DNA of 57,547 nucleotides, taken from the NCBI GenBank assembly GCA_937990735.1, contig CALKQT010000096.1:1-57547 (forward strand), read 5' to 3'. The notes under the pieces are model-generated. The model saw nothing but the letters and a program-made list of their open reading frames with translations. It ran no database searches and was not told the DNA's origin. Source of the stretch: an uncultured Campylobacter sp. GTDB taxonomy: Bacteria; Campylobacterota; Campylobacteria; Campylobacterales; Campylobacteraceae. The position numbers were made by a program, and so were the translations under genes. Positions 26,296 through 34,976 of the stretch are shown here, piece after piece (positions within the stretch are counted from its first letter, which is position 1; each line of letters begins with the position of its first letter).

Positions 26296-28812
26296 CTACT
26301 TCGCCCCTTTAGGCGGCATAAATGCGGTTAGTTTGATATCCTCGCCCGCCTTGTGTTTATAAAGTTCGATATCTACCAGCGCCGTGTGAGAGATATTGCC
26401 GTTGGCAAGCTCGCTCGTAGGAAGATCGATCGTAAGCACGTTCGGATTTCCGTTTTTACAAAGCCCCTCGGCGTTAGGATCGTACCACGCGCCTTCGAAG
26501 ATCTGCACCACGCCGCGCATTATGTCGTCGCTTACGTTGGCACCTGCTAAAATTTCACCGCGAGCGTTATAAACGCGCACCAGATCGCCCTGCTTGATAC
26601 CGAGCTCCTTAGCGTCCTCGGTATTTATTAGCACCGGCTCTCGATCCGCGACGGCGTATCTTTTGCGATTTGAGGTGTTGCTCTGCTGCGAATGTAAGCG
26701 ATCGAGCGGATGCAAGCTAAGCAGGTGAAATTTCGCAGGCTTATCCTTCATCCCGAGCCACTCGACGGGCTCGAACCACATCGGATGCGCGCCGCAGTCT
26801 TTATAGTTCATCGCAGCGATCGTATCGGAGTAAATTTCAATCAGCCCGCTAGGCGTTCCCAAAGCCTCCAAAACGGGATCGTTTCTAAAATCCTCAAAGC
26901 TCACGTACGCAGCACTCTCTGGCGTTTCGTAAAATTCCGTCGGCTCGTTTTTCTCCCACCACTGCTCAAAGCTCGGCATCTGTATTCCCAAAGCGGTGTT
27001 TGCGTTCACGGTGCTTGCCGCTCCTTCGTAAAATTCTTTGATCCAATCCATCTCCGTTTTGCCGCCGTCCGTATAAACTTCGGCAAGTCCGTCGGCATAG
27101 GCCTTACAAAGGTCGGTAAAAATTTGATAATCGTCCTTCGCGCCGTGCTGCTTAGCGACGACCTGCTTCATAGGAATGATGTGCATGTTGGAGTAGTCCC
27201 CGCTCATCGTGATGTCGTTACGCTCATACTGCGTAGTGGTCGGAAACACGATGTCCGCCATCTTCGCAGTCGGCGTCCAGTAAATTTCATTCACTACGAT
27301 GGTGCGCGGCTTGCGCCAAGCTTTTATGTTGGTGTTGGTATCTTGATGGTGCACGATAGGATTTCCGCCGACCCAGTAGATGAAATCGATCTGCGGATAG
27401 GTGATCTTTGCGCCGTTTGCATCGATCGTCTTTCCCGGATTTAGTAGCGCGTCCGCGATGCGAGCTAGAGGGAAAGCGACCTTCGCCGTATTTACTAGCC
27501 ACGCCTGAGTAGCTTCGCCGCCTTGCTTCTGATCCTGCGCAAGCCCTAAAAATTTGCCGTCCTTAACGACGCCGACGCTCGCCGCGTTCATTCCGCCGAT
27601 CACGCCGCCCGCGCAGGTAGGCGCGCCACCGTTAGCATAGTGGTAGCTAAAGCCAAAGCCGCCTCCTGCAAGTCCGATCTGCCCTAGCATCGCGCACAAA
27701 GTCACGATCATCCAGTGCGCCTGTTCGCCGTGATGAGCGCGCTGAATACCCCAGCCCGCCATTATCATCGTGCGGTTTTCGTAAAATTTTATCGCAAGCT
27801 CTTTTATCACGTCCGCGCTAATGCCGCAAATTTCACTAGCCCACTCCGGCGTCTTAGCCACGCCGTCGCTCTGCCCCGTGAGGTACGGTACGAATTTTTC
27901 AAAGCCCACGGTGTAGTTTTGCAAAAATTCCTTATCGTACTTGCCCTGCGAGTAGAGGTGCTGCGCCATGCCTAACATCATCGCTACGTCGGTGTTCGGG
28001 CGAGGGGCGATCCATTTCGCCTTGCCTTCGAAATACTTGCCGCTTACGGTTTTGATCGGATCGATGATGATGATCTCTTTGTCGCTGTTTTTTAACTGCT
28101 CGAAATACTTAAATCCCTGCTCGTCCGAGCTCGTCCACGCTACGCGAAGCGTAGAGATCGGATTTAGACCCCAAAAGACCACTACTTTGGAATTTTCAAG
28201 TACCACGGGCCACGAGGTTTGCTGCTCATAAACCTGATTTGAGCCCGTTACGTGCGGCATTATGACCTGTGCCGCACCCGTGGAGTAATCGCCTGTGACG
28301 CCCGTAAAACCGCCGGTTAAGTTCATAAATCTATGAAGTAGCGTCCTTGAGACATGCACGTTGCCCGTGCTCTGCCAGCCGTAGCTTCCCGCAAATACCG
28401 AGTCTGCGCCCTTTTGCTCGCGCGTCTTTTTAAGCTCGCGCGCGACGAGTTTGATCGCGTCTTCATATTTTACCTCGACCCATTCGTCAAGCCCTCGAAG
28501 CTCAGGCTTGGGATTATCGGGATCGGCGAGGTATGATTTTCGCACCATCGGCGCTTTGATGCGCGTGTTATAAACGAGATCCGCCATCGTATTTTGAAGA
28601 GTATTTGGAATTTTAGAGGTGATCTTCCACGGCGCGGATTTTACGATCTTGCCGTTTTTAACGCTCGCTTTTAAAATTCCCCATCGCGCTGCGGTTAAAA
28701 TTTCGCCGTTTTTCTTAAGCGCGGTGAGTTTATCCGCCGCAAGCATCGAGCTTGGGATGAGCGGAAGCGCCGAGAGCGTCGCGCCGAGCTTTAAAAAATT
28801 TCGTCTTTTCAT
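26296..28812 (-). CDS. TorA/DorA-type molybdopterin S/N-oxide reductase, copy 1
   Basis: Periplasmic reductase (838 residues) of TMAO, DMSO or related S/N-oxides. The Tat signal is KRRNFLKLGA at the N-terminus. The molybdenum ligand Ser lies in GDYSTGAAQVIMPHV, a block nearly identical to that around Ser147 of Rhodobacter DorA, as I remember it. QRAHHGEQAHWMIVTL and GLAGGGFGFSYHYANGGAP are also family blocks. No N-terminal [4Fe-4S] cysteine motif, as expected for this type. It is the last gene of a three-gene operon and overlaps the cytochrome gene by four bases. Substrate could also be methionine or biotin sulfoxide. Confidence 0.92.
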   Translation of the reverse strand: MKRRNFLKLGATLSALPLIPSSMLAADKLTALKKNGEILTAARWGILKASVKNGKIVKSAPWKITSKIPNTLQNTMADLVYNTRIKAPMVRKSYLADPDNPKPELRGLDEWVEVKYEDAIKLVARELKKTREQKGADSVFAGSYGWQSTGNVHVSRTLLHRFMNLTGGFTGVTGDYSTGAAQVIMPHVTGSNQVYEQQTSWPVVLENSKVVVFWGLNPISTLRVAWTSSDEQGFKYFEQLKNSDKEIIIIDPIKTVSGKYFEGKAKWIAPRPNTDVAMMLGMAQHLYSQGKYDKEFLQNYTVGFEKFVPYLTGQSDGVAKTPEWASEICGISADVIKELAIKFYENRTMIMAGWGIQRAHHGEQAHWMIVTLCAMLGQIGLAGGGFGFSYHYANGGAPTCAGGVIGGMNAASVGVVKDGKFLGLAQDQKQGGEATQAWLVNTAKVAFPLARIADALLNPGKTIDANGAKITYPQIDFIYWVGGNPIVHHQDTNTNIKAWRKPRTIVVNEIYWTPTAKMADIVFPTTTQYERNDITMSGDYSNMHIIPMKQVVAKQHGAKDDYQIFTDLCKAYADGLAEVYTDGGKTEMDWIKEFYEGAASTVNANTALGIQMPSFEQWWEKNEPTEFYETPESAAYVSFEDFRNDPVLEALGTPSGLIEIYSDTIAAMNYKDCGAHPMWFEPVEWLGMKDKPAKFHLLSLHPLDRLHSQQSNTSNRKRYAVADREPVLINTEDAKELGIKQGDLVRVYNARGEILAGANVSDDIMRGVVQIFEGAWYDPNAEGLCKNGNPNVLTIDLPTSELANGNISHTALVDIELYKHKAGEDIKLTAFMPPKGAK

Positions 28813-29417
28813 TTCATATCCTTTAAATTTACGTCCTTGGAGTGCTTTTGCAGATACTGCACCACCGTCCAGCTCTCATCCTTGCTAATAGGCGTGCGCG
28901 AAAGCATCGATTTAATGTAGCCGGGCCATCTGTTTGCTTCATAGCTAGCCGGCTGGTGCAGAGCGTGGCAGACGCTACACGAGGTTTCGAATTTTTCTTT
29001 AGCGCCCGCGAAAATTTTATCCACGTCGCCGCTTAGCGCACCCTCATCGGTGTAGGCGGTTATTTTAACCTTATTAAAGCCGTCCTCTTCGCCCAAGCTC
29101 TCGCTTTGAAATTTAGCCTGCTTCGAAAACGCCACTGCGATTATGCGCGCTTTAGGCGTGAAATAAATAACATTGGGCGCCTTTGGATTTTGATAGCCGG
29201 TGAGCGAAAATTTCACCGCTCCGTCCTTGACCTCCAAGACCTCTATGGCGTTTGTGGGCAGCAGCCTGCCGTCCTTATGCGACAAATCGCCGCTTACGCT
29301 TACCTGCTTTAGCACCGTGCCATAAAGCGTATCGCCCGCTTTAACCTCGGCGCCAGCGTAGCTTGCGATCGCAGCCGCAATAGCCGCCGCAGCTGCAATA
29401 GAATTTAAAAACTTCAT
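28809..29417 (-). CDS. Monohaem c-type cytochrome, partner of reductase copy 1
   Basis: A 202-residue exported protein with a Sec signal (about 1-23, ...AIASYAGA). One haem motif CSVCH at about residue 146 is followed by YEANRWPGYIKSML, whose Met may be the distal ligand. About 120 residues precede the haem domain and match the paralogue at 38294. It would pass electrons from the quinol pool to the reductase, as in Campylobacter TorA-type systems. Its stop overlaps the reductase start (ATGA). Confidence 0.88.
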   Translation of the reverse strand: MKFLNSIAAAAAIAAAIASYAGAEVKAGDTLYGTVLKQVSVSGDLSHKDGRLLPTNAIEVLEVKDGAVKFSLTGYQNPKAPNVIYFTPKARIIAVAFSKQAKFQSESLGEEDGFNKVKITAYTDEGALSGDVDKIFAGAKEKFETSCSVCHALHQPASYEANRWPGYIKSMLSRTPISKDESWTVVQYLQKHSKDVNLKDMK

Positions 29418-29437
29418 GCTTATCCTTTCTTAAAATT

Positions 29438-30037
29438 TTAAAAACTTCTCGTAAATCTGCCGTATAAAAAGCCCGCAAGCATCACGGCTAAAATCGCTGC
29501 GAATGCCGCAAACGCTACCTGCGCGCACTGCGCCGCGTCTGCAAATTTAATGCCTGGCACCAGATAAAATCCTTCGCCGTAAAATCCGCCGAAAAAGCTC
29601 TGCACATCGCTAAGCGCGGTGCCTGCGGGAAAGGACGGGGTGCCCGTGCAGCTTGCGGGGCGAAATAGCTCCGGCAGCAGGCTATCAAGCGGCGCCGCAA
29701 AAGGAAATGCGGGCGCTGAGAGGCAATTTGCGGTATCTGCGGCGGTGTGCGGCGCGGAGCTTTGCATAAACCCGTATATCGCGCCCGTAAAGCCAAGCAG
29801 GTAAGCAATGAGCCGTGTTATGAAGCCAAACGGCAGCAGCAAGCCGATGAGCGCGCCTACGCCCGCTACGGCAAAGCCCAGACGCATGAGGGCACTCCTC
29901 TGCGTAGGCGACATAAAAAGGTAGCGCTGAAAGAAAAAATACGATACCGCAATATACCCTGCGCTTATCGCAAAGAGCCAAAACCACGGCGTAGCGGTAT
30001 TTTGCCACGCGTAAACCTTCAAAATCAATCTATTCAA
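29438..30037 (-). CDS. DsbB/DsbI-like membrane protein lacking the CxxC pair
   Basis: Inner-membrane protein (199 residues, four membrane segments). The second periplasmic loop matches DsbB: a Cys, then Phe, PLD, LLP, LF, and a second Cys 28 residues after the first, paralleling DsbB Cys104/Cys130 with PLDKWVPQVF between. In the first loop, where DsbB has PCxxCxxxR, this protein has PTQRSALMR: both catalytic Cys are Thr/Ser while the Pro and quinone-region Arg stay. So it cannot re-oxidise DsbA in the usual way. TTG 30037 has GGAGGAGATC. First gene of the Tor operon. A role in assembling or wiring the reductase is a guess. Confidence 0.7.
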   Translation of the reverse strand: MNRLILKVYAWQNTATPWFWLFAISAGYIAVSYFFFQRYLFMSPTQRSALMRLGFAVAGVGALIGLLLPFGFITRLIAYLLGFTGAIYGFMQSSAPHTAADTANCLSAPAFPFAAPLDSLLPELFRPASCTGTPSFPAGTALSDVQSFFGGFYGEGFYLVPGIKFADAAQCAQVAFAAFAAILAVMLAGFLYGRFTRSF

Positions 30038-30057
30038 GATCTCCTCCGTCTTATAAA

Positions 30058-30088
30058 ATTCTTAAGAATACTTTTTAATCTTAAGATT
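30058..30088. promoter_or_regulatory. Twin CTTAAG palindromes in the Tor operon 1 leader
   Basis: ATTCTTAAGAAT (30058-30069) and AATCTTAAGATT (30077-30088) are each perfect 12-base palindromes, with centres 19 bases apart. They lie just downstream of a predicted start (near 30097), where a repressor would block transcription. The regulator is unknown. Confidence 0.5.
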
Positions 30089-30103
30089 TAAATTTATGAG
30101 AGA

Positions 30104-30112
30104 ATTATAGCA
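30104..30112 (-). promoter_or_regulatory. Extended -10 promoter of Tor operon 1
   Basis: On the minus strand the sequence reads TGCTATAAT, placing a start near 30097 and a leader of about 60 bases before the TTG at 30037. Confidence 0.5.
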
Positions 30113-30416
30113 GTAAAAGATAAAAATTCAGGTCTGCATTGCCCTAAATAGCGGAGTTTAATAAGCTTTAAGCTTAACGTATAAAATTTCAATTTTAAAA
30201 TTTTGACGTTCCTTGCGTGACGGCGAAACGTTTTTGAGATATGAAATTAAAATGGTAGATTTTATAAAATTTTATCTTTATTCGGGTCTATTTTGATAAA
30301 AAATTATATCGATTTCAAAACTCCGTAGCTCCAGCACCCAATAAATATTATGAAGATGATATAATGAGCCGAAATTTTGAATAATACCACTTTATAATTT
30401 AAGGACGAGGTGCAGT
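30113..30416. other. Intergenic stretch between divergent genes
   Basis: AT-rich, no gene. It contains the start region of the small gene at 30417 (SD AAGGACGAGG), and AAAATTTT words. Confidence 0.4.
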
Positions 30417-30851
30417 GTGAAATTTAGCATAAATGCCGTTATCGGCGGGGCGGATGATGTGCCGATATATATGCCGGATATTGTAAGAGCGGCAAGACAA
30501 GAGATTAAAAGGGTTTTTAGCGACTTTGAAATGGAATCTCTACAAAAGATCGATATTTGCCTTTGTTTGAACGAGGAAGTATTGAGATATTTTACGAAAT
30601 CGGGAATTTACCAGCCGAAATATTATCTTAAAAGCAAAAAAATTATTGCGTATATTCATTTTAGCTCAGATGAGTGGGGCTACGATAAAAAGGCAAATGT
30701 AGATAAATTTTTAGAAAAGTTCAAGCAATATCTTATAGAGCTTGGAGATATTACCGGGCGGAAAATTGCGAATAATAATTTGGAATTTGACGATACACGG
30801 TACAAAGATAATATAGACCTAGTTTTTGAAAATTTAGTAGTAGATTGTTGA
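30417..30851 (+). CDS. Small unknown protein, immunity-like
   Basis: A 144-residue soluble protein, AT-rich in codon use, with no motif I recognise. Starts with GTG at 30417, SD AAGGACGAGG. Its make-up (acidic, aromatic, alpha/beta, isolated on AT-rich DNA beside structured repeats) is like immunity proteins of polymorphic toxins, as also seen at 43.7-47 kb; no toxin gene is present. A 9-bp perfect hairpin (30877-30901) follows and may end the RNA. Confidence 0.6.
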   Translation: MKFSINAVIGGADDVPIYMPDIVRAARQEIKRVFSDFEMESLQKIDICLCLNEEVLRYFTKSGIYQPKYYLKSKKIIAYIHFSSDEWGYDKKANVDKFLEKFKQYLIELGDITGRKIANNNLEFDDTRYKDNIDLVFENLVVDC

Positions 30852-30876
30852 AATAAAATTTGAAAGGGCTATCTAT

Positions 30877-30901
30877 CTGAAGCGGTAAAATTCCGCTTCA
30901 G
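30877..30901 (+). terminator. Hairpin after the 30417 gene
   Basis: CTGAAGCGG and CCGCTTCAG form a perfect 9-bp stem with a 7-base AT loop, 26 bases after the stop. It lacks a U-run but is the best 3' end signal here. Confidence 0.45.
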
Positions 30902-30925
30902 ATAAGGCGGGCGTTAGCCGAGCCC

Positions 30926-30983
30926 GTGAAATTCCAAACGCCCTTAAGACGCACAATAGTGACGAGGCGAGTTTGGAATTTCA
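30926..30983. repeat. Structured inverted repeat (possible relative of the 35.6-kb elements)
   Basis: TGAAATTCCAAAC-GCC on the left pairs with GGC-GAGTTTGGAATTTCA on the right. The apex reads TTAAGAC, a small CAC-AATA-GTG hairpin, then ACGAG. The AAGAC...CGAG frame around a short hairpin is like the apex of the unit at 35703. Relationship is tentative. Confidence 0.45.
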
Positions 30984-31119
30984 TCATCAACGATAATTTT
31001 AAATTTTGCCTGAAATCTTATTGGCGAGCTTAAAGCGCCTTGGTTGGCACCCCGTAGAATTTCAACGCGCCGTTAAGCAAGCGATGAGCGAGCCGCGCAA
31101 GACGAGTTTTGTGCGAACG

Positions 31120-31632
31120 CTAAATCGCGGCTTTTAGCGCTTCAAATTTAGCGTCTTGCTCGGCTAGAAGCTGTCCTTTCTCATCGCGCGAGACGTAAAT
31201 TTTAAAGATATTCTCGCCCGCCTTGTCATAAAAGCCCACGAATTTCGAGAGCATCCCCATGAAAGTCTGCGTCACGAGAATGATCTTATCGATCTCATCC
31301 GTCTTTAGATGACCCGCTAAAATGCCCAGCCCGTGCGCCTCATCGCCGTTTGCGCCCATGCCGAAATTATAATATCCACGCGCGCTCTTGCCGCTTGGGA
31401 TCTTGGTTTTAAACTCGATGATGAAGCTCGGCGTATTTTTTACGAAAAGCACCTCGCCCCAGCCCTCAAGCTCCCTAATGACCTCGCAGAATTTATCGCC
31501 GCCCGCGCTCTTTCCGAAGCGCTCGGGCAGGTTTAGCAGCACGTCGATCTCCTTCGCGCCTAGCTCCTTGCAGATCTGCGCGATCGAAATTTTAGGATTT
31601 TGCGCAAACAGCGCCTCGATTCTCTCTTTCAT
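31120..31632 (-). CDS. hutX: Haem utilisation carrier protein HutX/ChuX family
   Basis: Cytosolic haem-binding protein, 170 residues. The N-terminal helical segment (ISIAQICKELGAKEIDVLLNLP) and the core blocks GWGEVLFVKNTPSFIIEFKTKIPSG, YYNFGMG and GHLKTDEIDKIILVTQTFMGM are typical of the family, which receives haem from the importer or carries it to degradation. No haem oxygenase or importer gene adjoins it here. SD AAAGGAT upstream of ATG 31632. Iron control by Fur is likely but no clear Fur box is seen. Confidence 0.88.
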   Translation of the reverse strand: MKERIEALFAQNPKISIAQICKELGAKEIDVLLNLPERFGKSAGGDKFCEVIRELEGWGEVLFVKNTPSFIIEFKTKIPSGKSARGYYNFGMGANGDEAHGLGILAGHLKTDEIDKIILVTQTFMGMLSKFVGFYDKAGENIFKIYVSRDEKGQLLAEQDAKFEALKAAI

Positions 31633-31846
31633 TTTTATCCTTTCTGAAATAAAATTTTAAGAGCCATTATAATATAAAAATTCTAAGTTACAGATAACGG
31701 CAATCAATTAAAGCGTAATTGAAAAGCTTATTTTAAGAAAAATTTAGCGCTACAAAGTGCTTATGCGTAAAATTTTGTGGTGATGCAAAAAATTTTATCT
31801 GCACGGAATTTTAGAATTCTAAAATTTCGCAAAGTTTAGAGCTGTA

Positions 31847-32290
31847 TCATAGTGGATCGTATCCGAAGCGATTGGACCCGCTATCGCCGCGCTGCACGAA
31901 AAACACAAGCAGCACTATCCAACCCACAAATGATACCAAAAGCCCGATATCGCCGAAAAAAGCACCCACGATCGGCGTTAAAATAAGCAGAAAAAACCAG
32001 CCGCTTCTATCGGTGTCATGTAGTCGCCTGACTGATACGGCGATGGCTGGCACGAGCATAGCTAGTTGAAAAAGCGCATCTATAATGCCGATTTCTTGAT
32101 GGACGATTTTGCCGGCTATTATTTGATTGTACCCTATCGTAGTGCCTAAAACGCCATCTATCAAGCTCAAAACAATCCCGCCGAGCACGGTAAATAGAAA
32201 AAACCACCAGTACTCCGACCTCGATGCTCGCCCGCTAAATGCGGCGTATTTTTGCTTTACGCAAGTTTGCACAGACTCCATAAAAGTCAT
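31847..32290 (-). CDS. DUF805 membrane protein, copy 1
   Basis: A 147-residue inner-membrane protein with about three or four hydrophobic helices. Family blocks: the aromatic start SGRASRSEYWWFFLFT and RRLHDTDRSGWFFLL, and the end GSNRFGYDPL. DUF805 (YhaH-like) proteins have no settled function. A paralogue lies at 39712. ATG 32290 has AGGAG upstream. Monocistronic. Confidence 0.9.
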   Translation of the reverse strand: MTFMESVQTCVKQKYAAFSGRASRSEYWWFFLFTVLGGIVLSLIDGVLGTTIGYNQIIAGKIVHQEIGIIDALFQLAMLVPAIAVSVRRLHDTDRSGWFFLLILTPIVGAFFGDIGLLVSFVGWIVLLVFFVQRGDSGSNRFGYDPL

Positions 32291-32350
32291 TTTAAACTCC
32301 TTTTTTAAAATAATATAAGATTATACTAATCGCCCCTTAAATTTAAATAC

Positions 32351-33814
32351 CTAAAATTCCCGCCCGTTCATCTGCCTTACGTGATACGCCAGGTTCGCTA
32401 GATTGTAGCTACCTTTTGAGGCAGTAATCTCCCTAGTGCCGTAAACCGCCGAAATATTTAGAACTGCTGCGACAACCTGACCTATGGTGGATACTAGAAC
32501 TAAAAGCTGCGAGCCAAGTATCGCAAGAACTAGAGTTATCATCTCCGTAGCTGCGATAACATAAAACGCTCTCAAATAGTCTTTCTCGCCACTACAATCA
32601 TAAAGCTCCTTGCTAATTAATAACCGATAAATCAAATATACCAACATACACACGCAAGAAACACACAGTGCAAAGACAGAAGGCTTAAAAAGCCCAAAGC
32701 CTATAAATACGATGATTAACGCACTTATAGTCGAAAAAATTCCAGCAATCGCAGCATTTGATAGCAAATCCGTGCTGCGTATTGCGCGCGCTAAAAAATA
32801 TAGCCCTACAGCTAAACATATTACCAAAATAATTCCGATACCTTGTAGTGCACCAGCCTTGTCCGCATTTTTAATATATCCACTCACTGCACTTAGTACC
32901 TCAAGTCCAAATGCTATATAAAGAGCGGTTTCGGCATTAGATAGACTCTCACCACATTCCATAACATCGTCCGCATAAAGATAGGTAATATCTCCCACAC
33001 CCACGGAGACATTTAGCTTTCGCACCATTTCAGGCAACCTAAAAAAGTCGCTAACAAGCCAAATTAAAAACAAAACATTAGGCACTGAGAAAATAACCAT
33101 AAAATGAAAAAAGCCCTGTTCTATATCCTTTAGGTCTGATGCTTGCACGCCCAAATCCGGACGAGACGAGTTTACAAGCGCCAACAGCTCGTTACTTTCT
33201 ATACTCGTCCACATAACAGTAACCACTACTAAAAAAAGCCAGATGAGAAATGGCAGCCCGCCTAAAAGCTGAAAAATCGCGGAGATTATACGCCCAAGAT
33301 AAAATCTATGCGCGCCGAAAGGCCCGAGAAACATATAAAATACGTAGGCTTTATTTAGATCGTAAGCCTTAGCTGAGCTTTGCGTAGAGCTAATTCTATC
33401 GGAATTTGAGGAAGCTGAATTTTGCCAAGTGGAATTCTGCGAGTTCGCAGCATTTTCAGTAGAATTCGAGCTTTTAGCCTTAGAATCTTGTTCGCCAGAG
33501 CCTGTCGCAATGGAATCTCGCAAAATAGAATTTTCTTCATCCGAGTCTTGAGCTTCAAAAGCTAAATTTTGCTCCGCAGAATTTTGTGGTGTGAAATTCT
33601 GTTTTGTAAAAGTAGAATTTTGCTCTATAGAATTCTGAGTCGCAGAATTTTGCTCGCTAGTATCATCCGCCGCAAGTTCTTCTTGCGCTAAATCCAAATT
33701 CTCAGGTTGCTCCTGTGGCTTCTCATCCAGGGGCTTTTTCTCTTCGTCACTTTTACGTCTTATACTGGCTAGCGATGCAGGATTGCTGCTGCTGCCCCAA
33801 ATATCTTCGCCCAT
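32351..33814 (-). CDS. TM2-domain protein with long QNS-rich N-terminus
   Basis: A 487-residue membrane protein. Residues about 20-150 are low complexity, with the unit QNS/QNSA repeated about nine times (e.g. EQNSATQNSIEQNS, TPQNSAEQN). A TM2 domain follows (KAYVFYMFLGPFGAHRFYLGR, about 155-250), which in this family carries a Gly-rich, DRF-like turn between two helices. Four to six further hydrophobic segments make up the rest. Function of prokaryotic TM2 proteins is unknown. The repeats arise from repeated CAAAATTC(T/C) words in DNA. ATG 33814. Confidence 0.8.
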   Translation of the reverse strand: MGEDIWGSSSNPASLASIRRKSDEEKKPLDEKPQEQPENLDLAQEELAADDTSEQNSATQNSIEQNSTFTKQNFTPQNSAEQNLAFEAQDSDEENSILRDSIATGSGEQDSKAKSSNSTENAANSQNSTWQNSASSNSDRISSTQSSAKAYDLNKAYVFYMFLGPFGAHRFYLGRIISAIFQLLGGLPFLIWLFLVVVTVMWTSIESNELLALVNSSRPDLGVQASDLKDIEQGFFHFMVIFSVPNVLFLIWLVSDFFRLPEMVRKLNVSVGVGDITYLYADDVMECGESLSNAETALYIAFGLEVLSAVSGYIKNADKAGALQGIGIILVICLAVGLYFLARAIRSTDLLSNAAIAGIFSTISALIIVFIGFGLFKPSVFALCVSCVCMLVYLIYRLLISKELYDCSGEKDYLRAFYVIAATEMITLVLAILGSQLLVLVSTIGQVVAAVLNISAVYGTREITASKGSYNLANLAYHVRQMNGREF

Positions 33815-33903
33815 CTGCTCTCCTTGATTTTTAAAGCAATTTTACCTGAAATTTAAGGAATTTTTGTATATTCGCCGCTACAAATTCAAAACAAAGGACA
33901 AAA

Positions 33904-34428
33904 ATGTCAAAAGTAACATTTCAAGGAAAGCCCGTAGAGTTAAGCGGGCAAGAGATAAATCTAGGCGATCGCGCGCCACAAGTGCGCTTAGTAGCTCAAG
34001 ATCTAAGCGAAATCGAGATCGCTAACGGCAAGCATGTGCAAATCATCGTCGCCGTGCCGTCGCTAGATACGCCCGTCTGCGCGACGGAGGCACGCAAGTT
34101 CAACGAGCGCGCAGCATCGCTTCCCAACACCGAAGTAATCGTCGTTTCGATGGATTTACCATTTGCGATGGAGAGGTTTTGCACGACTGAGGGGATCAAA
34201 AATCTACGCGTTGCAAGTGATTTCCGTGATAAAGAATTTTGTCGCCGCTACGGCACCCTCATCGCCAGCGGCGCATTATCAGGTCTCAGTGCCAGAGCAA
34301 TCTTCGTCATAGATACTGCAGGCGTCGTGGTTTATAAAGAGCTTGTAAGCGACATAGCCTCTGAGCCCGACTACGACGCAGCCCTAGATTTTGCAGAGCT
34401 CGTCGCTCGCAACAGCTGCTCTAACTGA
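33904..34428 (+). CDS. tpx: Thiol peroxidase (atypical 2-Cys peroxiredoxin)
   Basis: Reduces H2O2 and lipid peroxides using thioredoxin; 174 residues. The peroxidatic Cys59 lies in SLDTPVCATEARKF, and the resolving Cys93 in MERFCTTEGIKN, matching Tpx. PVELSGQEINLGDRAP is the family's N-terminal block. The SD is AAAGGA. Periplasmic in E. coli relatives, but no signal peptide is seen here, so cytosolic. Divergent from the TM2 gene. Confidence 0.97.
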   Translation: MSKVTFQGKPVELSGQEINLGDRAPQVRLVAQDLSEIEIANGKHVQIIVAVPSLDTPVCATEARKFNERAASLPNTEVIVVSMDLPFAMERFCTTEGIKNLRVASDFRDKEFCRRYGTLIASGALSGLSARAIFVIDTAGVVVYKELVSDIASEPDYDAALDFAELVARNSCSN

Positions 34429-34703
34429 GCAAGATAACAGATCCAAGGTTTGGATAATTTTCGCCTCGCTTTAGTTCACTACTTTAAACAAATTCGCCCT
34501 ACTGCAAGTAAAAAACGAAGTAGGGCGCTTAAAATTCTACTTCAATTTTACATTTTGATTTTACGCTTTAATTTTCGCTCCAGCGTACGCAAAGCTGTTA
34601 GCGCACTGCGATAGCAAGCGGATGAGAACAAAATTTATAGGATCGCCTGCTGCTAAATTTTAAATTTAGCAGCAGCGGAAGTTGAAATTTTAAATTTGCC
34701 CGC

Positions 34704-34976
34704 TTAGCCACTCCGCGCGATAAATTCGCTAAAAGAGATCTCCCGCACGTAAAATTTAACTCTGAGCAAGGCGAGTTTGTCTTGTAGCGGCAGCGCCAGC
34801 TCCTCTATGCCGCTAAATACGCAAAGCGGCAAATTTTGCGCCCTTTCTTTCGTATCCGCAAAGCTCCCATCTTCAAAAATTTTCTTTAAAAACACGAGCG
34901 TTTTTACCTTATCCGCGCCCAAGTCCTCGATGAAAACGCTGAAATATTTATATCCCGGCTTCCTCGCGCGCTTCAT
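34704..34976 (-). CDS. Small protein with ribosomal L7/L12 C-terminal-like fold
   Basis: A 90-residue protein. YFSVFIEDLGADKVKTLVFLKKIF, SFADTKERAQNLPLCVFSGI and LALLRVKFYVREISF follow the helix-strand plan of the L7/L12 C-terminal domain (V-x-x-x-D-x-G-x-x-K-x-x-x-x-K). Such stand-alone copies occur next to SUKH immunity-like genes. The ATG 34976 has AGGAAG and overlaps the preceding gene by 29 bases, so it is translationally coupled. Function unknown. Confidence 0.6.
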   Translation of the reverse strand: MKRARKPGYKYFSVFIEDLGADKVKTLVFLKKIFEDGSFADTKERAQNLPLCVFSGIEELALPLQDKLALLRVKFYVREISFSEFIARSG

